DNA from: DATBWZ01 sp036514535
GTDB taxonomy: Bacteria; JAMCPX01; DATBWZ01
NCBI GenBank assembly: GCA_036514535.1
Contig: DATBWZ010000134.1
Span: forward strand, 1 to 13,177
Reading direction: 5' to 3'
Length of the DNA stretch: 13,177 nt
In this document: positions 5,208-12,989 of the stretch, in pieces
Numbering within the stretch: the first letter of the stretch is position 1
Layout: the number at the start of each line of letters is the position of its first letter
The notes under the pieces: generated by a model
The model's input: only the letters and a program-made list of their open reading frames with translations
What the model was told of the DNA's origin: nothing
The model's database searches: none
Program-made: the position numbers and the translations under genes

Positions 5208-6602
5208 ATGCCGTCAGTTCTAAACATCGGAACATATATTCCTTCAAGAAGGCTTACAAAAGAGGCCTATTCCAATCTGCGAAAGCCTGGTTTTGCAGCA
5301 GAGCCGGCAATTGCGGGTTATGATGAGGATGCTGTCACACTCGCAGTCTCGGCGGGGGAACTGGCGCTTGACAATTTTGACAGGAATAAGGTAAGGCGTT
5401 TATTTTTTGCCACTGTTACGCCGCCATTTCTGGAGAGGGCCAATTCCTCTGTTATTGCATCCGCGCTTGACCTTCCTGAAAATATTACTACTGCCGATAT
5501 TACATCATCGCTTCGTTCATCTCTCACAGCAATAAGGCTTGCGTGCGAATCTGCCGGAGCAGACGAGACCGGGCACTCACTGGTTGTCTGCGGCGATAAG
5601 AGAAGATGCGCGCCTGAAACACCGGAGGAGATGTCATTTGGTGATGCAGGTGCAGCGGTGCTTATCGGTTCCTCCGATGATGGAATTGCCGTTGTGGAGG
5701 GGGTGTATTCTTCATATTCAGGCTTTATGGATTTCTGGAGGATGGACGGCGAAAATACAGTGAATACAGGCGAGGCAAGGTATTCCATTGAATACGGCTT
5801 TCAGAAAATTACAATAAAAGCTATAAAGGAATTTTTGAAAATTAAAGGGCTTACTCCGGCCGATATCTCCAGGCTGATTTTGATTGCACCCGATGGAAAA
5901 GCCCACAGGGCTGTTTTCAAGAAAACAGGATTTGAAAGCGGCGCGGAAGAATCTGAGGAATTGTTCTTACGGATCGGATTCTGCGGAACCCCGGCTCCAA
6001 TACTTCTATTAGCGTATTCCTTAAGTGGAATAATGGAGGGACAGCGTGTGCTGTTATGCGGATATGGCAGCGGGGTGGATCTTGTGTTATTGCGCGGGAC
6101 GGGCAGGGGCGGTGAGGCAAAAAATAATCTTGATTTGCAGATAAGCAAAAAAAAACCGCTTAAGGACTACACGGAATTTTTAAAATTGAAAGGTTTTATG
6201 GAAACAGAGAAGATCAATCCGTTTACATCCATTCCTGTACTTGCAAGGGAAGATGGTGCGCTCTTAAGGCTGCATGGGACAAAATGCAGGGGCTGCGGGA
6301 CAATTCAGTATCCCCCGAGGAGAATATGCTGGAGTTGCAGCAGTAAAGATAATATGGAGTCAATAAAATTAAACAGAAAGGGCAGGGTGTACACATATAC
6401 AAAGGATTATGTGTATGCATCCCCGTTCCCGCCCACTGCAATGGCTGTAGTTGACCTGGACGGGGGCGGAAGGTTCTACTGCCAGATGACGGACTCAGAT
6501 ATGGAGAGTATCAAAATAGGCTCGGAGATCCGGTTGTGTTTCAGGCGACTTCACGAGGGCGGCGGATTTGTCCATTATTTCTGGAAGGCAATGCCGGTGT
6601 AA
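5208..6602 (+). CDS. HMG-CoA-synthase-like domain fused to DUF35 zinc-ribbon/OB-fold
   Basis: The 464 residues form two parts. Residues 1 to about 300 have the thiolase-like fold of archaeal-type HMG-CoA synthase and ketoacyl synthase III: IGTYIPSRRL at the start, FGDAGAAVLIG at 144-154, DFWR at 175-178, PDGK at 228-231 and GYGSG at 285-289. After a linker, residues about 340-464 form a DUF35 unit: a rubredoxin-like zinc ribbon with Cys 360, 363, 374 and 377, then an OB-fold. Compared from memory with archaeal HMG-CoA synthase, the catalytic Glu, Cys and His positions read V70, L102 and I226, so the synthase part is probably inactive. In archaea DUF35 bridges thiolase and HMG-CoA synthase and passes acyl-CoA between them; in anaerobic toluene degradation BbsA, a DUF35 protein, binds thiolase BbsB. 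A thiolase gene follows after one base, so this protein is probably its partner subunit. An ATG at 5208 fits the family start; translation is probably coupled to the upstream gene. Confidence 0.87.
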   Translation: MPSVLNIGTYIPSRRLTKEAYSNLRKPGFAAEPAIAGYDEDAVTLAVSAGELALDNFDRNKVRRLFFATVTPPFLERANSSVIASALDLPENITTADITSSLRSSLTAIRLACESAGADETGHSLVVCGDKRRCAPETPEEMSFGDAGAAVLIGSSDDGIAVVEGVYSSYSGFMDFWRMDGENTVNTGEARYSIEYGFQKITIKAIKEFLKIKGLTPADISRLILIAPDGKAHRAVFKKTGFESGAEESEELFLRIGFCGTPAPILLLAYSLSGIMEGQRVLLCGYGSGVDLVLLRGTGRGGEAKNNLDLQISKKKPLKDYTEFLKLKGFMETEKINPFTSIPVLAREDGALLRLHGTKCRGCGTIQYPPRRICWSCSSKDNMESIKLNRKGRVYTYTKDYVYASPFPPTAMAVVDLDGGGRFYCQMTDSDMESIKIGSEIRLCFRRLHEGGGFVHYFWKAMPV

Positions 6603-6603
6603 T

Positions 6604-7791
6604 ATGAGCATTTTTAACAAGGTTGCAATAATTGGTACCGGGACAACAAAGTTCGGCGAAAATTTTGATATGGATTACAAGGACCTGCTGATTGATGCAT
6701 GCTATCAGGCTTTCAATGACGCCCGTGTTGAACCCCGAGATATTCAGGCTGGATGGCTCGGCACATACATGCCCTATGCGTGGGGTTTTGAAGGGAATGC
6801 GGGAAACACCGTTACCGAGACGCTGAATCTTGCTCCTGTTCCAATAACAAGGGTTGCGAACTATTGCGTTACAGGCATGGAGGCGATTAGAAATGCTGCC
6901 CTTGCTGTTGCATCTGGCGAATACGATGTTGTGCTTGCTGTGGGGGTTGAGAAGATGCGCGATGTGCCCTCAAGGGGAAGCCTTGTTGCCCAGCATGTTG
7001 AAAAGGGCCATCCTGTTTACTGCAAGGGCAGAACGGCTCCGGGAATGTTTGCCCTTTTAGCAACCCGCTATCTTTACGAGAACAGGCTTGACAGAAAGAC
7101 CCTGTCAAGGGTCGCAGTGAAAAATCACAGGAATGGCGCAATGAATCCAAAAGCGCATTTTCAGAAGGAGATAAACATTGAACAGGCTCTGAATGCTCCC
7201 ATGGTTGCAGAGCCGCTTGGGCTTTACGATTGCGCACCGACGACGGATGGTGCTGCGGCATGCATTCTGACTAGAGCGGAGATTGCAAGAAAATTCACCG
7301 ATGATTTTGCGGTAATTAAGGGCATTGGCCTCTCCACCTGGGGAGGATATTTTACAATGCAGTTCAATCCGGAGTTTAATTTTTTGGAGTTCAAAAGCTC
7401 TCAGGAGGCGGCAAGGATTGCATACAGTCAGGCAGGAATTAAAAATCCGTCAGAAGAAATAGATGTCTTTGAATGTCATGATTGCTTTACGATAACGGAA
7501 ATAATCAATTATGAAGACCTTATGCTTGCGGAGAGGGGCAGGGGCTGGATGCTAATTGAGGAGGGAAAAACTGCGCTTGAGGGGGATATTCCTGTAAATC
7601 CATCCGGAGGGCTTAAGTCATTCGGTCATCCAATAGGTGCTTCAGGGGTAAGAATGGTGAACGAAATTGCAGACCAGTTGCGCGGGAGGTGCGGCAAGCG
7701 GCAGGTGCGTAACGCGAGGACAGGCCTTGCTCACACCCTTGGCGGTCCAGGAGTGGTTAGTTGCGTAACAGTGCTGGAAAGAGGGGATTAG
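6604..7791 (+). CDS. Thiolase family protein (SCP2/SCP-x-like acetyl-CoA acyltransferase)
   Basis: This 395-residue thiolase makes or cleaves a carbon-carbon bond in a 3-ketoacyl-CoA. The nucleophile is C88 in NYCVTG. The HDCF motif of SCP2-type thiolases is at 292-295 and GHPIGASG at 341-348. HTLGGPG at 377-383 replaces the GGG-type C-terminal loop of classical thiolases. N332-P-S-G-G is also conserved. All key positions appear intact, so it should be active. ATG 6604 follows the upstream stop by one base, which indicates translational coupling; a longer in-frame version starting at 6568 inside the upstream gene is unlikely. SCP2-type thiolases with a DUF35 partner act on acetoacetyl-CoA (archaeal mevalonate pathway), branched or aromatic substrates such as benzoylsuccinyl-CoA (BbsAB), or steroid side chains. 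The substrate here cannot be read from the sequence. The gene's stop overlaps the mutS stop on the other strand. Confidence 0.92.
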   Translation: MSIFNKVAIIGTGTTKFGENFDMDYKDLLIDACYQAFNDARVEPRDIQAGWLGTYMPYAWGFEGNAGNTVTETLNLAPVPITRVANYCVTGMEAIRNAALAVASGEYDVVLAVGVEKMRDVPSRGSLVAQHVEKGHPVYCKGRTAPGMFALLATRYLYENRLDRKTLSRVAVKNHRNGAMNPKAHFQKEINIEQALNAPMVAEPLGLYDCAPTTDGAAACILTRAEIARKFTDDFAVIKGIGLSTWGGYFTMQFNPEFNFLEFKSSQEAARIAYSQAGIKNPSEEIDVFECHDCFTITEIINYEDLMLAERGRGWMLIEEGKTALEGDIPVNPSGGLKSFGHPIGASGVRMVNEIADQLRGRCGKRQVRNARTGLAHTLGGPGVVSCVTVLERGD

Positions 7792-10409
7792 TCCTTTAAT
7801 TTATTTTTTAATGAGTTTAATATCTGCAACGCTTCAATCGGGGTAATTGCCTCAGGGGCAATCTTTTTCAGCTCCTCAATTACCTCCAAATCCCTCCCTG
7901 AAAAAAATGTCATCTGACTGGCGGTTTGTCCACCTTCTTTTGTGTTTTTTGCAATTCTCGGCTTGCCTGCGCTGTCAAATTCTCCTTTCTCAAGATTTGC
8001 AAGGATCTCTTTTGCTCTCTCAACAACCTCCAGCGGCAATCCGGCTAATTTACCAACCTGGATGCCGAAACTCCTGCTTGCGCCTCCTGGCACCAGTTTT
8101 CTCAGGAAGATTATTTTCTCGTTCCATTCCCTGACTGAGATTGTGAAATTTTTAATCCTTGGTTTTGTTATTGCGAGTTCGGTTAATTCGTGATAATGGG
8201 TTGCGAAGAGGGTTTTTGCCCCGATCTTTTCATGTATGTATTCAGCAACTGCCCATGCAATGCTGATGCCGTCAAATGTTGCGGTGCCCCTGCCAATTTC
8301 ATCAAGAAGTATCAGACTCCTTTCAGTCGCATGTCTCAGGATGTATGCTGTTTCGTTCATCTCCACCATAAAGGTTGACCTGCCCCTTGCAAGTTCATCC
8401 ATGGCTCCTACCCTTGCGAATATTCTGTCCACAATCCCCATTGACACTTCTGCTGCAGGAACAAAAGACCCTGTGTGGGCAAGCAGCACTATCAGTCCAA
8501 CCTGTCTTATAACTGTTGATTTTCCTGCCATATTGGGTCCCGTAATTATGAGAATCTGATTTTCTTCTGTGTCAATTTTTGCATCGTTTGGGACAAACCC
8601 GTTTTTTTGAATATGGCTCTCTATTACCGGATGCCTTCCATCTTTTATAACAATTTCATTTCTGTCTGTGAATCTTGGCCTGCAGTAATTCCTTTTTACT
8701 GCAACCGCTGCGCATGATGCAATAACATCAATGTTGGCCACCGCACCTGCAAGGTATTTTAGCGGAGCGGAGAACTCCGTTATCTTTTTGCGTATCTCGT
8801 CAAACAGCGTTGACTCAAGTTGAATAATTCTTTCATTTGCATTTACGATCTTTTCTTCAAATTCCTTCAATTCCTGAGTAATGAATCTCTCGGAATTAGC
8901 CAGGCTTTGTTTGCGGATATAGTCCTGTGGAACAAGGTGCAGGTTTGCTCTTGTTACATCAATGTAGTACCCGAATACACGGTTGTATCTTACTTTTAAC
9001 GACCCTATTCCGGTCCTGGAGCGTTCTTTTACCTCAAGTTGAACCATCCATTTTTCACCTTCTCTGGATATACTTCGCAGTTCATCCAGTTCTTTGTTGA
9101 ACCCCTGTTTTATTACACCGCAGTCTTTTATGGTTTGAGGAGGAGAATCCTCTATCGCATTTTTAAGATAATCAATAAGATCTGAATGATCCGCCATATC
9201 CTCTTTAAGTCTTGACATAAATGGAGAAGAGAAATCTCTGAGGCTTTTTTTGAGTTCCATGCAATTTTGCAGTGACTCGCGCAGGGAAACAAGTTCCCGC
9301 GGCGTTACCGAGCCGAGATGGGTTCTGGACAAAAGCCTTTCAATGTCGTTTATGCTGCAGAGGATTTCAATTATGCCTCTGCGTTCCAGAGGTTTGAGGC
9401 AGATCTCTTCAATTGCATCCTGCCGTTCCGTTATCTTGTGGCGATCCTGGAGCGGGAAAAGCAGCCATTTCTTGAGCTCCCTTGCTCCCATTGGCGTGGA
9501 AGTAAGATCAATGATCTCTATAAGGGATTCCTCCCTGGATCCCCTGGAGATATTGGAAAAGATCTCCAGATTCCGTCTGGTTGCCTCGTCAATAATCATT
9601 GAATCGCTGTTTGTGTAAGTTCTGGGGGAATTTATATTTTTTATATTTCCCTTCTGTGTATCAATTAAATACCCAAGAACAGCTCCGGCAGCAGATACAG
9701 CAAGGGGCATATTTTCAATGCCGAAACTATGAAGATTGGATATTTGAAAATGCTCAAGGAGCAAACCTTTAGCGCTTTTCAGTGTAAACCGGGCCGGATC
9801 TTGAATTGTTATCATTAGATCGTGAGATCCATCCTTAATTTTTTTAATGAGTGGAGAAGTTTCAAATCCGGCTGAAACCAGCAATTCCTTTGGCGATACC
9901 CTTCTTATTTCTTCAATTAACTCTGTTTCACCCCCGGCTAACTCTGCTGTGAAAAACTCTCCGGTTGATATATCGGCAAAAGAAACTCCAGCTGCGCTAT
10001 TCGTAAGAGTAACAGCCATAAGGTAATTGTTTTCTCTTGGGTCAAGCACATCAATATCCGCTATTGTTCCCGGAGTCAGTACCCGGACCACGTCCCTTTT
10101 TACAATTCCCTTTGCCTTTGCGGGGTCCTCCAGTTGTTCGCAGATTGCCACCTTGAAGCCGGCGTCAAGCAATCGTTTCAAATAGATCTGCGCGGAATGA
10201 TGCGGGACACCGCAGAGCGGGACATTGCTTTCTTTGTTTCTGGCGGTAAGAGTTATGTTTAAAATTTTTGACGCTACGACAGCATCATCAAGAAACATCT
10301 CATAGAAATCCCCAAGTCTGAAGAAGAGGATTGCGTCAGCATATTTATTCTTAAGTTCGCTGTACTGCCGCATTAAGGGAGTGAGATTTTCCAATCTTAT
10401 ATCTGGCAT
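7788..10409 (-). CDS. mutS: DNA mismatch repair protein MutS
   Basis: This is a full-length 873-residue MutS, which recognises base mismatches and small loops and uses ATP to recruit MutL. The mismatch-reading motif FYE is at residues 35-37 in domain I. The connector, lever and clamp domains fill residues about 130-560. The ATPase domain has Walker A GPNMAGKST at 624-632, signature STFMVEM at 678-684, Walker B LLDEIGRGT at 701-709 and ATHYHEL at 736-742. It ends in a helix-turn-helix region and a short tail with ITPIEALQIL. The Walker B region reads TATFDG where TSTFDG is common, a mild change. ATG 10409 fits the family start, with a poor ribosome site. No mutL is in the window. The gene is on the same strand as the four genes to its right but separated from them by 107 bases, so it probably has its own promoter. 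Confidence 0.98.
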   Translation of the reverse strand: MPDIRLENLTPLMRQYSELKNKYADAILFFRLGDFYEMFLDDAVVASKILNITLTARNKESNVPLCGVPHHSAQIYLKRLLDAGFKVAICEQLEDPAKAKGIVKRDVVRVLTPGTIADIDVLDPRENNYLMAVTLTNSAAGVSFADISTGEFFTAELAGGETELIEEIRRVSPKELLVSAGFETSPLIKKIKDGSHDLMITIQDPARFTLKSAKGLLLEHFQISNLHSFGIENMPLAVSAAGAVLGYLIDTQKGNIKNINSPRTYTNSDSMIIDEATRRNLEIFSNISRGSREESLIEIIDLTSTPMGARELKKWLLFPLQDRHKITERQDAIEEICLKPLERRGIIEILCSINDIERLLSRTHLGSVTPRELVSLRESLQNCMELKKSLRDFSSPFMSRLKEDMADHSDLIDYLKNAIEDSPPQTIKDCGVIKQGFNKELDELRSISREGEKWMVQLEVKERSRTGIGSLKVRYNRVFGYYIDVTRANLHLVPQDYIRKQSLANSERFITQELKEFEEKIVNANERIIQLESTLFDEIRKKITEFSAPLKYLAGAVANIDVIASCAAVAVKRNYCRPRFTDRNEIVIKDGRHPVIESHIQKNGFVPNDAKIDTEENQILIITGPNMAGKSTVIRQVGLIVLLAHTGSFVPAAEVSMGIVDRIFARVGAMDELARGRSTFMVEMNETAYILRHATERSLILLDEIGRGTATFDGISIAWAVAEYIHEKIGAKTLFATHYHELTELAITKPRIKNFTISVREWNEKIIFLRKLVPGGASRSFGIQVGKLAGLPLEVVERAKEILANLEKGEFDSAGKPRIAKNTKEGGQTASQMTFFSGRDLEVIEELKKIAPEAITPIEALQILNSLKNKLKD

Positions 10410-10516
10410 TTAAACTAAAATTAACACAGTGGACACCCCTTTGCAAGGGATTGTGATGATGTGGCAATGCGGAGTCTGAGGAAAAATTAGATTGCAGGGG
10501 AATGAAATGGCCGGAT

Positions 10517-11584
10517 CTACCGCAATTCCTCTGTATATTCTGCCAGTATATTGTATAACGGTCTCAGCCACTTGTATTTCAGGAGGTTTGTCTTAACCTT
10601 TCTCAGCGTGCCGGGCAGATACTGAAGGTAGTCGGGATTTTTCTTTACCTGGTGTATATAATGGAACCTGCCCGCTGCCTTCAAATTTCTCTGTATGGAT
10701 GCCAAGTCAAAGGTCTCGCGAAAATCTGCCGGGCGCCATTTTACCCCGAAATTTTCTCTTGCAACGGCAATGTAGTATTTAACCATTTCATCAATTATGT
10801 TTTCATCAAGGTCAATATATGAATCCCGCAGGAGTGACGCAAGGTCATAATGGGGAATGCCAAGGAGGGCATCCTGAAAATCTAAGATCCCAAGCGAAGA
10901 ATCAATGACCATGAGGTTCCTGCTGTGATAATCGCGATGGGTTAGGACAGTCGGTTCCTGTGCAAGTATTCCGGATATTTTTTCAAAGTGTTTGTACAAT
11001 TCCCTTCTGTATGCTTCTCTTATTTTGCCAGTTCTTTTTTCTATGCCGTATTCTATGAAATGGGCAAATTCCCACATAAGGAGTTTGTCGTCAAATGAAT
11101 GCCAGAAGGCATAGCAATTTTTGTCTTTGTTTTTTATCCCATTGAACTGGAGATGCAGTAATTGTTCTATTGAGGTTCTGTAAATTTTTGAAACCTCGTC
11201 CCGGTTGGAATTGCTTACGATAGTGTGCATGAGCCTGTCTCCGAAGTCCTCAAGAAAGACAAATTCTGCATTTTTTGAATGGTGATAAACAACTGGAACC
11301 CTTGCGCCGATTTTGAATAAGAACCGTTGGATATTCAGGAAGGGGAGTTCAATAAATTTCTTTGAGACCTTTATAATCTCCTCGGATACAATGCCCCTGT
11401 CAACGGTGTTAACGGCCATCAGCACCATTGTGGGCTTTTCAAACCCTGTTACCTCAAGCCGGTAATAGACCCTGTTTGAAGCATCCCCCTTTAATCTGGC
11501 AATATTTTTAAGCGAAAAATTGCCACTGAATTTTTTTAACTCATCTTGTATATCTTTAGTTAATTTTTCGTTTATTTCTTGCAT
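10517..11584 (-). CDS. AmgK-type phosphotransferase (APH/COG3178 family)
   Basis: This 355-residue kinase-fold protein belongs to the aminoglycoside phosphotransferase superfamily, in the COG3178 branch that includes AmgK, an N-acetylmuramate/N-acetylglucosamine anomeric kinase of cell-wall recycling. The nucleotide loop GDASNR is at 33-38, EDFGDRLM at 112-119, catalytic loop HRDYHSRNLM at 216-225 with D218 and N223, and metal-binding D235 in ILDFQDA. The C-terminal helical lobe is complete. In known pathways AmgK is paired with the nucleotidyltransferase MurU, which is not in this window, so the substrate stays open: an amino sugar, another sugar or a small molecule. It lies eight bases after the TIM-barrel gene and is probably co-transcribed with it, which hints at a sugar substrate. 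The start ATG 11584 lacks an obvious ribosome site, so translation may depend on coupling. Resistance to aminoglycosides is not implied. Confidence 0.86.
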   Translation of the reverse strand: MQEINEKLTKDIQDELKKFSGNFSLKNIARLKGDASNRVYYRLEVTGFEKPTMVLMAVNTVDRGIVSEEIIKVSKKFIELPFLNIQRFLFKIGARVPVVYHHSKNAEFVFLEDFGDRLMHTIVSNSNRDEVSKIYRTSIEQLLHLQFNGIKNKDKNCYAFWHSFDDKLLMWEFAHFIEYGIEKRTGKIREAYRRELYKHFEKISGILAQEPTVLTHRDYHSRNLMVIDSSLGILDFQDALLGIPHYDLASLLRDSYIDLDENIIDEMVKYYIAVARENFGVKWRPADFRETFDLASIQRNLKAAGRFHYIHQVKKNPDYLQYLPGTLRKVKTNLLKYKWLRPLYNILAEYTEELR

Positions 11585-11592
11585 TGTTATAG

Positions 11593-12429
11593 CTAAATAT
11601 CAAAAACATTTCTGAATTTTTTTAATCTTTCCAATATTGGTTTTAAGATGTTAATGCTTTTTGAGTTATCCCTGAAGGGGTCCATTATTTCAAAAACAAA
11701 GTTCCCTGTAAACCCGCCATTCCTTAAACTTTCCATAACTGCATGCCAGTCAATATTGCCATCGCCTGGGACTGCGTGCAGATCCGCCTCGCCGTTGTTA
11801 TCCGATGCATGAATTTCAATCAGATTAGCCGCACATCTGTCAATTGCCGACGGTGCATCCTCAATCACATTGGCATGCCCTACATCCACACAGGCGCCAT
11901 AAAGAGGTTTATTAATCACTTTTAAAATATTGATAATGCTTTCTGATGCTGTGGACTTGTGGATGCCTGATTCAAGCGCAAGTTTTATGCCGAGTCCATC
12001 GGCTAATCCCTCCAGTTCAGACAGGCTCTTCATAAGATTTTTGATGCATTCATCTGTTTTTTCTTCTTGTATGTCAGTATGAAGTACAAAGTTGAGGGGC
12101 TGAAAAATCTCTGCGGCCTTCAGGAGTTTTATCGTTTCTGATACGGCAGCCTTCCTGTTTTCCTCGTTGGTATCGGAAAGTTTTAACCATAGCCCCCTGG
12201 ATCCGTCCCCCACAAAGCGATAGACCGGCGCGTGGAAGGATGTTACTTTTATGTTTTTTTCATAAAGGTGTTTTTTAATTTTTTTGACATAATCGGAATT
12301 GTGGTAATCAAAATGAGGCCTCATTCCCCATATCTCCAGGCAATTAAACCCGTAATCGCCGATAAGAGATACCGTCTCTTTATTGAGTTCGTGAAATACA
12401 AAAAGGTGCGTGGACAGCCCGGTGTTCAT
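11593..12429 (-). CDS. Sugar phosphate isomerase/epimerase-like TIM barrel
   Basis: This 278-residue protein belongs to the xylose-isomerase-like TIM-barrel superfamily (AP endonuclease 2 fold). The metal ligands expected at the barrel mouth are visible: E153 in LALESG, D182 and H185 in DVGHAN, H207 in IHASD, and E247 in FEIMD. H117 in VLHTD and H66 in SFHAP are further conserved positions. The family includes sugar and inositol isomerases, epimerases and endonuclease IV; the protein is closer to the sugar group because it lacks the full nine-ligand zinc set of endonuclease IV. The exact substrate cannot be told. Its ATG overlaps the TGA of the receiver-domain gene upstream (ATGA), and the kinase-like gene follows after eight bases. 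This is a translationally coupled run, and the isomerase and the phosphotransferase may work on the same sugar. Confidence 0.87.
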   Translation of the reverse strand: MNTGLSTHLFVFHELNKETVSLIGDYGFNCLEIWGMRPHFDYHNSDYVKKIKKHLYEKNIKVTSFHAPVYRFVGDGSRGLWLKLSDTNEENRKAAVSETIKLLKAAEIFQPLNFVLHTDIQEEKTDECIKNLMKSLSELEGLADGLGIKLALESGIHKSTASESIINILKVINKPLYGACVDVGHANVIEDAPSAIDRCAANLIEIHASDNNGEADLHAVPGDGNIDWHAVMESLRNGGFTGNFVFEIMDPFRDNSKSINILKPILERLKKFRNVFDI

Positions 12430-12989
12430 TTCTTTTTTGCTTTAAGAGAGATGATTACTTTGTAGAGCCTTTCCGCCAGTTTCTGCGGCGATGCCTCAAT
12501 TCCCTTATTAACATAGGCAGCTGGTGAAAGTTTTTGCAATAATTCGCGGATGTGCTGATCTGCCTTTCTAACGGTGAAAAAAAGAATAGGGACTGGGGGA
12601 ATATGCTGAAAATCCTTTTCTATATCCCTTACTGCCAGCGCCGTTTCAAATCCTCCGACCTTTGGCATATTTACATCAAGAACGATGAGGGCGATCTCCT
12701 CCATTTTCGTCATGCTGCTTATATATGCTTCAATTAATTCTTCGCCGTCTTCAAAAACGCCGACCTCTTTTGCTATGCCATTTTTTATAAAAATATCCTG
12801 TGTCAATTCCCTCAGGAATTTAGAATCCTCGGCAAGAAGCACTTTAGGGAAAATAATTTTTCTGTCTTCAATTAGTTCATTGAGAACAAGCCCGCAGGAT
12901 GAGCATTTTGCTATCTCATCGCCTTTTTCAATAACCACAAATAATTCAACGTTCTCGCCGCAACTTGGGCAGAAAACCGTTTCCGCCAT
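12426..12989 (-). CDS. Zinc-ribbon/receiver-domain (REC) fusion protein
   Basis: The 187 residues split into an N-terminal zinc ribbon and a C-terminal REC domain with no DNA-binding or enzymatic output. The ribbon has C7-P-S-C10 and C29-S-S-C32. The REC domain (about 47-183) has acidic E54-D55, phospho-acceptor D105 in VLDVNMP, T139 and K162. All phosphorylation residues are present, so it should be a working phospho-switch, of the single-domain CheY type but with a metal-binding head that could bind a partner. A short basic tail (KAKKK) closes it. The start ATG 12989 shares one base with the TGA of the upstream partial gene (TGATG), and its own stop overlaps the ATG of the TIM-barrel gene. 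No kinase is in the window. Its target is unknown; chemotaxis, motility or gene control through a partner are all possible. Confidence 0.85.
   Translation of the reverse strand: MAETVFCPSCGENVELFVVIEKGDEIAKCSSCGLVLNELIEDRKIIFPKVLLAEDSKFLRELTQDIFIKNGIAKEVGVFEDGEELIEAYISSMTKMEEIALIVLDVNMPKVGGFETALAVRDIEKDFQHIPPVPILFFTVRKADQHIRELLQKLSPAAYVNKGIEASPQKLAERLYKVIISLKAKKK

Noticed and set aside
5318..5788. A 156-codon minus-strand frame inside the synthase-like gene
   Set aside because: It is a low-complexity Ser/Ala-rich translation antisense to a gene with clear domain motifs, so it is a shadow frame.
6568..6603. Extended thiolase start inside the upstream gene
   Set aside because: The twelve extra residues do not match thiolase N-termini, while ATG 6604 begins the typical NKVAIIGTG-type segment one base after the upstream stop.
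10435..10449. Short hairpin CCCTT-TGC-AAGGG between the kinase-like gene and mutS
   Set aside because: The stem is only five to six pairs and has no T-run on either side, so I could not support it as a terminator; it may be part of the mutS promoter region.
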